Made by a program: the position numbers and the translations under genes. From Candidatus Pseudobacter hemicellulosilyticus (lineage in GTDB: Bacteria; Bacteroidota; Bacteroidia; Chitinophagales; Chitinophagaceae), in contig CP119311.1 of assembly GCA_029202545.1 (NCBI GenBank), forward strand, positions 248,001 to 312,000: DNA of 64,000 bases, written 5' to 3'. Shown in pieces: positions 36,501 to 44,272 of the stretch. Within the stretch, counting starts at the first letter, position 1. Every line of letters begins with the position of its first letter. The notes below the pieces were generated by a model that did not search any database, was not told where the DNA came from, and was given only the letters and a program-made list of their open reading frames with translations.

Positions 36501-39408
36501 CATCGCCGGGCGAAGTAGTGCCATCGGCGCTGGTAAAGGTTTCAATGAGCCTGCCGTTGTGATAAATGGTCACCACATCATTCAGGATCTGATCCCAGGC
36601 ATTCCAGAAATTACTAAGGTCCCTTGACCTGTAGGTGACCGTCACCGTTATATTTCCTGTACTGCCCACAGCCCTGCCACAGGGGTCATTGCTGAAGCTG
36701 GCCAGCATAGCCACACCCGGCTGGGGCGGCGGCGGCAGACATTCATTAGGCGCTGGACAGGGAACGGCCTGTGCCCCGGTGAAGGTTTCGCTGGTAAAGG
36801 TGAAGTCCGTTATGGAAACCGTATAATTCAGCGAACCACCACAGGACGGGTTCTCTATGAGGTAAGCAAAATCACCATTGGCATTGGTAGTGGTGGTCAC
36901 CACCTGCGTACCCAGGTTGATAGTGACTTCAGCACCGGCTACGGCTGGCGGATTCTCCATGCCATAGTAAACGGCATGACCACTGATCAGCACCTTCTGC
37001 GGGCAACGCAGCAGTGTGGTACTGGCGGTTACATTGATGCCGCCGGGCAGGGTCACATTGCCCACTACCAGGGGCCTGATAGCATAGTTGTTCAGGATGT
37101 TTGATTCATTGAGGGTCTGACTGCTGTCGATCCACACTTTAATGGGATAGAACCCTTCAGGGAAATTGAACAGCTTGCTGATGCTGGCCACACTGTAGGG
37201 ATTGACCACGGGGATCACGCCTGTTCCGATCAGCACCGTATCCCGGTAATAACTGATGGGCACATTGGTGGCCGTGTATGCACTGTTATTGCTGATATTG
37301 GCAAATACAGTAACGGCATCACCCGGGTTGGGCTTGTTATTGCTGAAGCTGATATCATTGGCAAAGATCCGGAGGTCCAGCAGCTGGAAGCTGATGACGG
37401 GACCGCTGGCATAGGCGGCGTTGGCGCTGTTGCCCTGGTCGTCCGTGGCAAAGAACCTGTACCCCAGCGTATTGCTGTAGTCCGCATGATTCACGGAATA
37501 GGTATAGACCACACCGGCTGCATAGTCGGTGCTGTTCCCTTCCTTTGTCATGGTGTAGATACCTTCATTGGGATCGTCAAAATCCTGGTCGCCCGTACGG
37601 TCTATGCCGATCTTCGGATAACCAGCCTGCGGCGGCCGGTTATTGGCCGAAGTATAGACCATCTTGTAAGTATAGATACCCGGCTGGCCCACAGTGGCGC
37701 TGATGCCCTGTGTACCGTTGTACGGCGCCGCGCTTACATAACCTACAGCAGGCGGTGTACCGGGTGTATAACCGGAACCGGATACAGCCACCGTTACAGA
37801 ATCAGTACCGGTAGTGGAAGAACGGATCTGGATAGTACCGCTATAGCTGTTCACGGCCGCAGGTGTAAAGCTCACAGGCAATTGCAGCGTACCACCGCCA
37901 GGGATGTTGGCGCCAGCTGTATATACCGGAACAAAGGCAGGATCACTGCTCACTACTTCCGTGAGGACAATGGGCACATTGCCGGTATTGCGGATAGTAA
38001 AATTATGACTGGCCGAATTACCGGTAGCCAGGGTACCATACTGGTGGCCGCCTGCCGGCTCAATGGTCCAGTTGGTCACCAGCACCACTTCGCCCACCCG
38101 GAAACTGTCAACGGAGCTGATACTCCACCGGCCTTCCTGGCTGCGCGTACGCAGATACAGGCGGTGCATGCCATCAGCCAGTCCGCTGGTACTAACAGCT
38201 ACATCGAGATCATGAATATCGGTGGCCGCCGTTACTGGGATCAAGGTCCCCCGGCCTACGCCCGGATCCGTATCCAGGAAGTATTCCGCGCCGGTAATAT
38301 TGCCGGCGGCGGCAGGTGCAGCGGGATAGGGATAACCCACTTCGTCATCCACAATAAATTCACGCATTTGCGTAAGTCCCCAGTGACCTTCCTGGCTGCG
38401 TGTACGGAAATAAATACGGTGCGTGCCATTGGCCAGCCCATTGACACTGGCAGCAAAGTCCAGCGCATCAATGACGGTACCGGGTATAAGCGTGAAAGCA
38501 GTACCCCTGCCAAAACCAGGGTCCGTATCCAGGAAGTATTCACCGGATACTATATTTCCGGCTGCTGCCGGTGCTGTGGGATAGGGATAACCGCTGGATT
38601 GCTCCACGGTGAACTCGCGCAGCATGGTCAGGCTCCAGTGCCCTTCCTGGCTGCGTGTACGCAGGTAGATGCGGTGCGTGCCCAGGGACAGGCTGGCGGT
38701 ATTGGCCGCCACATCCAGGTTATTAATATCCAGGCCCGGCGTAAGGGAAATGGACGTACCATTACCCACACCGGGATCATCATCATAAAAATATTCTGCC
38801 GCTACTATGTGCTGCGCAGACGCGGGTGCAGCGGGATAGGCCGGATCAAAATCAACGGCAAAATCCCGGGAATGCACCAGGCTCCAATGTCCTTCCTGGC
38901 TGCGCGTACGCACGTATACCCGGTGTATCCCGGGGATCAGGCCAGCTGTATTGACAATAACAGCCAGGTTATTGATAGTAACGCCGGGCGTAAGCGGAAT
39001 GGCAGTACCACCGCCAACGCCGGGATCGGTATCTATAAAATATTCCGCGCCCGTTACTGCCTGTGCAGCTGCGGGCGAACCGGGATAAGCGATATCAGCA
39101 TCATACAAAAAATCCCGGGAGGCCACCAGGCTCCAGTGACCCGCAGCACTCCTGCTGCGGATATACAACCGGTGCATCCCATTACCCAGGCCATTCACAT
39201 TGATGGCGGCATTGAGATTGGCCAGGTTGACGGCCGCGCTGAGAGGCAGTGCCGTACCCCCGCCAACGCCGGGATCGTTATCGATGAAGTACTCAACAGC
39301 GGTGATATTCCCCGCTGCCGCAGGGGCAGGCGGGTAAGCGGGATCGCTCTGGGCATAGGCCATCACCACACACACTGTGAGTACAATTGTGTGTAAAAGC
39401 TTTTTCAT
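33538..39408 (-). CDS. giant T9SS-exported protein with five N-terminal repeats and CARDB-like domains
   Basis: A 1956-residue secreted protein. Signal peptide 1-19. Residues 24-441 are five repeats of 83-85 residues, each with AEYFxDxDPGVG-GT, HR-Y-RTRSQEGHWSL. They are followed by a choice-of-anchor-D-like sandwich (about 450-550), a domain with GIDRTGDQDFDDPNEG, and several CARDB-like sandwiches, each ending in a motif such as ESNELDN or DESGESNNTH. One embedded carboxypeptidase-regulatory-like segment (VYYGMENPPAVAGAEVTI) is also present. A fibronectin-like domain and a type A type IX sorting tail end the protein (WAIYPNPVSSFLRVD to FIKH). The protein should be exported by the Por secretion system and fixed at the cell surface or released. 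The function is probably adhesion or glycan/protein binding; no catalytic motif is evident. Confidence 0.88.
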   Translation of the reverse strand: MKKLLHTIVLTVCVVMAYAQSDPAYPPAPAAAGNITAVEYFIDNDPGVGGGTALPLSAAVNLANLNAAINVNGLGNGMHRLYIRSRSAAGHWSLVASRDFLYDADIAYPGSPAAAQAVTGAEYFIDTDPGVGGGTAIPLTPGVTINNLAVIVNTAGLIPGIHRVYVRTRSQEGHWSLVHSRDFAVDFDPAYPAAPASAQHIVAAEYFYDDDPGVGNGTSISLTPGLDINNLDVAANTASLSLGTHRIYLRTRSQEGHWSLTMLREFTVEQSSGYPYPTAPAAAGNIVSGEYFLDTDPGFGRGTAFTLIPGTVIDALDFAASVNGLANGTHRIYFRTRSQEGHWGLTQMREFIVDDEVGYPYPAAPAAAGNITGAEYFLDTDPGVGRGTLIPVTAATDIHDLDVAVSTSGLADGMHRLYLRTRSQEGRWSISSVDSFRVGEVVLVTNWTIEPAGGHQYGTLATGNSASHNFTIRNTGNVPIVLTEVVSSDPAFVPVYTAGANIPGGGTLQLPVSFTPAAVNSYSGTIQIRSSTTGTDSVTVAVSGSGYTPGTPPAVGYVSAAPYNGTQGISATVGQPGIYTYKMVYTSANNRPPQAGYPKIGIDRTGDQDFDDPNEGIYTMTKEGNSTDYAAGVVYTYSVNHADYSNTLGYRFFATDDQGNSANAAYASGPVISFQLLDLRIFANDISFSNNKPNPGDAVTVFANISNNSAYTATNVPISYYRDTVLIGTGVIPVVNPYSVASISKLFNFPEGFYPIKVWIDSSQTLNESNILNNYAIRPLVVGNVTLPGGINVTASTTLLRCPQKVLISGHAVYYGMENPPAVAGAEVTINLGTQVVTTTTNANGDFAYLIENPSCGGSLNYTVSITDFTFTSETFTGAQAVPCPAPNECLPPPPQPGVAMLASFSNDPCGRAVGSTGNITVTVTYRSRDLSNFWNAWDQILNDVVTIYHNGRLIETFTSADGTTSPGDVKTFPVSVSLDESGPNVIEARSNYTYVEYFQIPSSIYHGQRMAMSGYGSTTILAEDNRPDLGITDFQLTGFTSFSYAAANLKCGPAGTHLVRVFDSIPNGNRVQIQERRISSLGGKDKQFISFSDAGLTKGVMHFIRIVTDVEGEVSETDEGNNVFETAFLVPKPDLTIPKISVAPTAASPGSTVVFTATVDNSGTATGNFVVRFMAGGVQIGADKVVNGLAARGSTTVSSDPYTVTTEDFDCAVFVQAIADATNTVDESGESNNTHTITFEAQLSASQVPGRPGSAANPVVVRINTNSTFHPQVLNMGTRDVRNVTVRFTLNGTHIGKDNVGYVRAGIDFAAPASLTHNFETPGNYIVKLILDTANTICESNELDNEGEFHIRVVDANPDLEVLSQYISPSSLNPNPGQNITLVGTVKNVGLKVSTANVMRFLVDGIQVGQDIPFNALLPGQDTTVEASDTYGSLIAGTKVMKIVVDPDNTMLEEREDNNEATRALIVGDAPDMARSRAGAIRFNPGGFSSGDQVSVIFNVKNNGPQEGSAWVRFLVYDISGMLIGKDSTYFTLAAGQTMDVSKQMRINADRGTVITEIYGCTPQEFDQLNNTDTLAFSTVQQLKASVTVDGNLDMEAALPEQFPGWIGGQLVLGDYDLVVKGSITKFDSAHFVVTNGTGRLRFENSNAVNIFPVGAALNSPNFVSINNSGTPDHFSVGVAPYVLSAGTGGDTVKTGFVNRTWFIDEAVPGGSNVTLQFFWDSTHEQQGFQRSASRMAHYTSSWLLSTLQAAIQETDGRFSLQQAGYTSFSPFGVTSNTAPLPLRFLSFTAKPVNNDVQLEWITADEVNTAHFEVERSTDGISFQSITQLPSNNSAGQHRYTSLDRSPAGSILYYRIRQVDLDGRYEYSTIVRVNRKTGADWAIYPNPVSSFLRVDRISATEVRELRISTADGRTLLVTRPNAAMRYETGSLRNGMYILTIIRKDNQVESKPFIKH
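38086..39339 (-). repeat. five tandem ~250-bp coding repeats
   Basis: Codes for residues 24-441. Units run 24-106, 107-189, 190-272, 273-357 and 358-441. All keep EYF-D-DPG-G, R-RS-EG-W and a D-F near the end; repeats 2 to 5 are closer to each other than to repeat 1. The final unit lacks HW in favour of RW. Confidence 0.85.
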
Positions 39409-39420
39409 TGCGCCAGCTTA

Positions 39421-40464
39421 TTAGTTGTTGTTTCTGGTACTGATGGTAACGTTCATGGTATTGGCGCCGGAAGCAATGGAGGTAGGCACCGTGAGGGAGT
39501 AAATGCTGGGGACGGCAGGAATGCCGGACAGCTTATAAGGATCAGTAGCACCAAAAGCGCCACAGTCCGGGCTGGTCACAGCGCCTACAGTAAGCCCTGC
39601 GCCAATGGCTGGAGAACCGCTTTTCAACTGGGTGCGGGCATCCAGGCCACCTGTAGTACCGCCAACATATACGTTGGCCATGTTCACGTTGACCTGGTTA
39701 TCAGTAGCAGAACCGGAGAGGGTCTGGTTGCTGCTGAACAGGTTATTCTTAACTACAGAATTGGTCAGTACGCAGTTGCTGGTTTGAAAGATATTGTTGG
39801 CCACATAGCCGTTCACGATAGTACAGCCTGCACCTACATCCCGGAAACTGTTGTTGCGGATGATATTATTGGAGCCTGTGAAAGTAGTGATATTGATATA
39901 GGCCCAGTAAGAGTAGAAGATATTATTCTCGCAGGTGAAGTTCTCCAGGGTGCCACTGGTATGCTCAATACGGGCACTGCTGAAAAAACATTTGCGGACA
40001 GTAATGCCATCATGAGCGCCTGCGTTGAAATACATACCCGAGTTAATGAGGCAACGCTCAAAAACCACATTGTAAGCGGATGCCGACACCTGGAAAACAA
40101 CATTAGGCAACCCAATGCCCATGAACTTGCTGCCATTGCCACCGTTGCCGATGGTGATGCCGTTTATCCAGGAATTTGCTGTAAAGACCTGCAGGCCGCT
40201 ATTGCCATCGGCCGCAGGGTCCAGCAGGTAACCGCCGCCGATCACTACCAGTCTTTTGGTAACGGTGCCAGAATTATAGGCGGTAGCGCTGGGCTCTATA
40301 TGAACGGTATCGCCGTTCACCACCTGGGTGGAGACCAGCGCATCATAAAAACTGGTAAAATCCGCAGTCACGCCGGCGTTATTATTCACGCGCCAGATCT
40401 TGGCCTGGGCGGATAAGGACAATAAGAGGATGCTGGCAAAGAGGGTAAAGTTCTTGCGTAACAT
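39421..40464 (-). CDS. secreted right-handed parallel beta-helix-like protein
   Basis: A 347-residue exported protein (signal 1-21 ending AQA). After KIWRVNNNAGVTADFTSFYDAL it runs into repeated short N-rich strands (GITVRKCFFSS, LENFTCENNIFYSY, SNNIIRNNSFRDV, ANNIFQT, VKNNLFSS), the pattern of a right-handed beta-helix as in pectate-lyase-like and other surface proteins. I see no clear catalytic triad, so function is open. I use the ATG at 40464, which gives a normal signal; an upstream frame to 40518 adds residues ahead of it. The start of the giant T9SS gene is 13 bases after its stop, so they are probably co-transcribed and may work together. Confidence 0.75.
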   Translation of the reverse strand: MLRKNFTLFASILLLSLSAQAKIWRVNNNAGVTADFTSFYDALVSTQVVNGDTVHIEPSATAYNSGTVTKRLVVIGGGYLLDPAADGNSGLQVFTANSWINGITIGNGGNGSKFMGIGLPNVVFQVSASAYNVVFERCLINSGMYFNAGAHDGITVRKCFFSSARIEHTSGTLENFTCENNIFYSYWAYINITTFTGSNNIIRNNSFRDVGAGCTIVNGYVANNIFQTSNCVLTNSVVKNNLFSSNQTLSGSATDNQVNVNMANVYVGGTTGGLDARTQLKSGSPAIGAGLTVGAVTSPDCGAFGATDPYKLSGIPAVPSIYSLTVPTSIASGANTMNVTISTRNNN

Positions 40465-40792
40465 AATAGTTGTTTTAAATGGTAAAGTGTTATTGATCCC
40501 GTTGGAATTGACCCACATTGCAAATATTGATCTTTCTCAAACCGGCAGGTATCCCGGAAAAACAGGATTTTTAGCAAGAACAGCCAGCACAACACCTGGC
40601 GCTGAAGGAAGAGCCGGGCCGGAACTGTACAGACAAACTGCTGCCGGAGCGAAGCCCGTGCGCAGCCAATAGTCCGGTGATCCGGCACTCCCTGCCCGGT
40701 CAAAAAACTCCTGTAAAAAAGGGAGCCGCAAATTGATTATATATGCTTTATTTGTATACCGGCAATAACTGCCGCCACCTAAAGCCTCCCCA
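40465..40792. other. divergent promoter region (328 bases)
   Basis: It contains no gene. It should hold the leftward promoter of the beta-helix/T9SS genes and the rightward promoter of the response regulator. I could not identify a convincing -33/-7 pair. AT-rich DNA near 40733-40760 precedes the regulator. Confidence 0.35.
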
Positions 40793-41410
40793 ATGGATAT
40801 CCGGGTATTTATAGTAGACGACCATTATATGGTCATAGAAGGCATACGCTCCCTCTTGCAGCAGGAGAAGAATATCGAGTGGATGGGACATGCCACCAAC
40901 GCCGCTTCCTGCCTGGCCTTCCTGCATAACCAGCAGCCGGATATTATCCTTATGGATATCAACCTGCCGGACAAAAGCGGCATTGATCTCTGCCGGGAGG
41001 TAAGGGAAAAATATCCTTCCGTTTTTATCATTGGCCTCAGCACTTTCAACCAGCAGAGCTTTATTGAAAAGATGATGACCAATGGCGCTTCCGGTTATGT
41101 ATTGAAGAACGCCACCCAGGAGGAATTAAAGGAAGCCCTGGAAACAGTCATCAAGGGACGCACCTATCTCAGCGGAGAAGCCTCCCAGAGCCTGCGCCAG
41201 CATGCACAGTCGAACCAGCCCCTGCTTACCCGGCGCGAGAAAGAAGTGCTGGAGCTGATTGCAGAGGGGATGACCAATAACGAGATTGCACAGAAGCTGT
41301 TCATCAGCGTCACTACGGTGGATACCCATCGCAAGAACCTGCTGGCTAAATTCGATGTAAAGAATACCGCCTCACTGATCCGCATTGCCACCCAGCAGCA
41401 TTTTATATAA
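40793..41410 (+). CDS. NarL/LuxR-type response regulator
   Basis: A 205-residue two-component regulator. The receiver domain (about 1-118) has the acidic pair in VDDH, the phospho-acceptor Asp55 (DIILMDINLPDKSG), and a conserved Lys104-like site in VLKNATQEEL. The C-terminal helix-turn-helix is of the LuxR class (LLTRREKEVLELIAEGMTNNEIAQKL, then VTTVDTHRKNLLAKF). No sensor kinase lies beside it, so it is an orphan here. The divergent orientation relative to the beta-helix/T9SS genes makes them candidate targets (inference). A strong terminator follows. Confidence 0.95.
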   Translation: MDIRVFIVDDHYMVIEGIRSLLQQEKNIEWMGHATNAASCLAFLHNQQPDIILMDINLPDKSGIDLCREVREKYPSVFIIGLSTFNQQSFIEKMMTNGASGYVLKNATQEELKEALETVIKGRTYLSGEASQSLRQHAQSNQPLLTRREKEVLELIAEGMTNNEIAQKLFISVTTVDTHRKNLLAKFDVKNTASLIRIATQQHFI

Positions 41411-41414
41411 ACAG

Positions 41415-41447
41415 AAGGCCCGCCGTAATTTGGCGGGCCTTGGTTTT
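41415..41447. terminator. bidirectional terminator between convergent genes
   Basis: AAGGCCCGCC at 41415-41424 and GGCGGGCCTT at 41432-41441 form a perfect 10-bp stem with a seven-base loop, with TTGGTTTTC after it. It lies between the response regulator and the minus-strand thioredoxin-like gene and could end both. Confidence 0.85.
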
Positions 41448-41463
41448 CACAGGACGGCTATTA

Positions 41464-42795
41464 TTATTTTCCAGGATCCATTTTATCACGGACCACCACT
41501 ACACTTACTGTTCTTTCCGTACGCTCCAGGTCCAGGTTATAGCGGCGCAGGTGTTCCCGCAGCAGTTCAGGGTCTTTCAGGCTGCTGGCAGGCAGCTGCA
41601 TCGTTGTCCGGAAATGGCCATCATCCAACCCTGTCTCATCCAGGAACAACAGGGGCTTGCCGGGATCTTCCAGCTTGCGGGACAGGTAGTCCGTTATCAT
41701 TGGCCACTTACTATTTTCCCATTCAGCGCTGGTATCGGAATGATAGACAGCCGGCTCACCTGTTGACGGGCGCGGGCCCCCGTCTGTTTTCACCAGCACC
41801 AGGGCCGGCAGTGTGCGTTCTTCCCGGCCTGCTTCCACACCGTATTTTATGCCCAGGAAACGATTAAGGTCTTCCTTCATCAGTTTGTCCAGGTCCGGCT
41901 CCTGTGCAAGCGGCAATTGTATCTCGTAGGAACAGCCGTTGGCAAGCAGCCAGTTATCCCGCAGGTTCTTGTCTGCCGGCGGTATCAGCTTGTCCTGCCG
42001 GTTGCTGAGCACAAGCACCCGCGCAGCCGGTCCGCCTTCTTCAGCATAGATGCGTTTCAACAGGAAAAGGGGTGTGGTCCCATAAAAACCTTTTCGCAGC
42101 AACCCATTTGCTGTATCCCTGGTGATGGCTTCACCGCCGCCACCGCCCGGCAGGTAAGCGCCAAAGGCCGAGCTCATGGTCAGGTGCTGGCTGGGGTGGG
42201 AAGGGACAATAAGTCCATCTGAAAAGAAGGAATGGCCTTCCAGGCTCAGGTCCTTTTTCAGCGCCATGGATACCTGCTTTCCGGACAAAACAGCACGTAC
42301 ATGTTCCGGCGTTGCATTGTAATAATTGGTGATGGCCAGCACTTTCCCATCGGCCCCGATCCATACATGATGCGGTACGGTATGGTAAGGAAAAAGGGTT
42401 CGCCAGTTACTGTCGCCGTTCACGGAAGGCAGCCCGGACAGCCCGATGCCCGGCTTATACAACCTGGATCTTTCAAACTTTTTCCTGATCACGGCATTGC
42501 TTTCTGTAGCATTGACAAGGATCACCTGGAGTTCATCAGGAAACTCCCGCTGCAATGCTTCCATCTTTGGAAAGGACGCTATGCAGGTGGCGCAGGTGCT
42601 GGCCCAGAAATCGAGGATCACCAGTTTGCCTTTGAAATCCCTGATGGAAGGATTGGCCTTACTGTAATTGATCATACCCCTGAAAGGCAGTTCAGGTACA
42701 GGCTGGCCAATGCTGAGCGCCTGTAAACGGCCGGTCTGCGCCATGCTGCAACAGGCCGCCATCAGCAACAGGAAGAGAATATTGATTGATTTCAT
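41464..42795 (-). CDS. TlpA-like thioredoxin-fold protein with C-terminal extension
   Basis: A 443-residue exported protein (signal about 1-20; AACCSMAQ could also be a lipobox). Residues about 28-165 are a TlpA/ResA-like redoxin with the dithiol motif WASTCATCIAS, Cys68 and Cys71. The remainder (about 170-443) has no motif I can name with confidence; a stretch VKTDGGPRPSTGEP and the C-terminal SVVVVRDKM recall a region seen in other soil-bacterial TlpA-associated proteins. Genes of this kind commonly sit downstream of SusD in ECF-controlled loci, though their job there is not known. It starts 17 bases after the SusD stop and closes the operon. Confidence 0.85.
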   Translation of the reverse strand: MKSINILFLLLMAACCSMAQTGRLQALSIGQPVPELPFRGMINYSKANPSIRDFKGKLVILDFWASTCATCIASFPKMEALQREFPDELQVILVNATESNAVIRKKFERSRLYKPGIGLSGLPSVNGDSNWRTLFPYHTVPHHVWIGADGKVLAITNYYNATPEHVRAVLSGKQVSMALKKDLSLEGHSFFSDGLIVPSHPSQHLTMSSAFGAYLPGGGGGEAITRDTANGLLRKGFYGTTPLFLLKRIYAEEGGPAARVLVLSNRQDKLIPPADKNLRDNWLLANGCSYEIQLPLAQEPDLDKLMKEDLNRFLGIKYGVEAGREERTLPALVLVKTDGGPRPSTGEPAVYHSDTSAEWENSKWPMITDYLSRKLEDPGKPLLFLDETGLDDGHFRTTMQLPASSLKDPELLREHLRRYNLDLERTERTVSVVVVRDKMDPGK

Positions 42796-42812
42796 GCTTT
42801 GAGTACTTAGGA

Positions 42813-44255
42813 TCAGTAATCGTCGTTCTGGACCAGGAAAGGATTGCTGTTGATCTGTGACTGGGGGATGGGATATAATTTGTCAGATGGTATCCAGCCG
42901 GTTTTAACGGTGGGCAGGAGTTCGTCGGCCCGCGTGATGGCAGGGTTCTGGAAACCGGCGGTCCGCTTCAGGTCCAGCCAACGATGACCCCATTCGCAGA
43001 ACAATTCCAGTCTCCGCTCCTGCTCTACCAGCTGCAATAATTCCGGCTTATCTGGTTGCTGTCCGTTAGTACTGAGCAAGGGCAGCCCGCTTCTTGCCCG
43101 CAGGCTATCCAGTGAGGCCAGGGCCGCGACAGGCAGGTTCAGCTGTGCGCTGGCTTCAGCCTGTATGAGGAACTGCTCGGCATAGCGAATCATTACATAA
43201 TTCTCTGTTTTGGCGGCAGCATTGGCTACGGTAGTCTGTTTGTACTTGTAAGGAATGGCATAGTCCACGCCGCCGACTGTCGTTTTCAGGATCCATTTCT
43301 GTCCGCGCAGGTCATCGGGCTCAAAGGCAGTCTGCAGGGTTCCCCTTAAATAATAGCTGGGGGTAGCGGCCGCCAGAAAAGTATATCCTTCTGCCGTAAC
43401 AATAGAAGCAGTGCTGGTATTGGCCAGTTCCCACAGGGATTCCCGGCTCTGCGCAAGAAATACATTGTTATGATCAGGCTCCAGCCGGTACTGCCCCGAT
43501 GCAATGACCGCCGCTGCTGCTTCCGCCGCTTTCTCCCAGTTCTGCCGGTAGAGATATACACGGGCCAGGAGGCTTAGGGCTGCATACCGGTTGATCCTTG
43601 TTCGCCGTCCCTGCGGATAATCCGGTGTCAGCAGGTCCCTGGCAGTTTCCAGTTCCTGCTGCATAAAAGCATAGATCTCCGTGGCGGGGGTGCGCGGTTT
43701 GGATTCATTGACAGCATAATCAGTTGTTGCTATCAGGGGTACATTCCCGTAGAGGTTGACCAGGTAGAAATAAAAGTAAGCACGCAGGAAATGGCATTCA
43801 CCCAGCAGCTGGTCTTTTACTGAAGGCGTCAGGGACTGGCTGCCCATAAGGCTTTCAATACAGCTGTTCACCGCATAGATATTTGAATACCCGCGGTTCC
43901 AGAGCGAGGTGCCAAGATGGGTATTTTCAGCCTGTAATCCATTTGCTTCAAACTCTGTCATGGCTGCAATGGTACCGCTATATTGCAGTTCATCTGCCGA
44001 AAGGCCCGGATAGATGGTCATACCGCCGGTGGCCAGGTCAAAATTACCAGTGGCCGATAGCCGGCTGGCGCTGGACGAGTAAATGCCCAGGACTGCGGCC
44101 GTGGCCGTAGCATCATTGGCAAACACCTGCTGCCGGTCCAGGTTATCCGGCGGCATATCCACATCCAGCAGTTTCTCACAACCGGGCAGCAGCATAGCCA
44201 GTATGCCTGCTAAGAGCCAGCCCGAAAACCTATTTATCAATATACGTGTGTTCAT
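42813..44255 (-). CDS. SusD/RagB family lipoprotein
   Basis: A 480-residue outer-membrane lipoprotein; signal LLAGILAMLLPGCEKLLDVDMP with lipobox Cys26. The SusD features are TPR-like helices with VKDQLLGECHFLRAYFYFYLVNLYGNVPL and the C-terminal QERRLELFCEWGHRWLDLKRT. I start at the ATG at 44255 (MNTRILINRF); one at 44267, four residues earlier, is also possible. It is paired with the STN-SusC upstream and belongs to an ECF/FecR-controlled uptake system. Substrate unknown; such systems also import iron complexes or peptides, not only glycans. Confidence 0.92.
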   Translation of the reverse strand: MNTRILINRFSGWLLAGILAMLLPGCEKLLDVDMPPDNLDRQQVFANDATATAAVLGIYSSSASRLSATGNFDLATGGMTIYPGLSADELQYSGTIAAMTEFEANGLQAENTHLGTSLWNRGYSNIYAVNSCIESLMGSQSLTPSVKDQLLGECHFLRAYFYFYLVNLYGNVPLIATTDYAVNESKPRTPATEIYAFMQQELETARDLLTPDYPQGRRTRINRYAALSLLARVYLYRQNWEKAAEAAAAVIASGQYRLEPDHNNVFLAQSRESLWELANTSTASIVTAEGYTFLAAATPSYYLRGTLQTAFEPDDLRGQKWILKTTVGGVDYAIPYKYKQTTVANAAAKTENYVMIRYAEQFLIQAEASAQLNLPVAALASLDSLRARSGLPLLSTNGQQPDKPELLQLVEQERRLELFCEWGHRWLDLKRTAGFQNPAITRADELLPTVKTGWIPSDKLYPIPQSQINSNPFLVQNDDY

Positions 44256-44272
44256 AAAAGTTAGCATTGGGG

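Noticed and set aside
38086..39339. Regular tandem repeats that might look like a CRISPR array or satellite
   Set aside because: They are coding, of about 250 bp per unit, in frame with one protein and diverged between units; there are no spacers.
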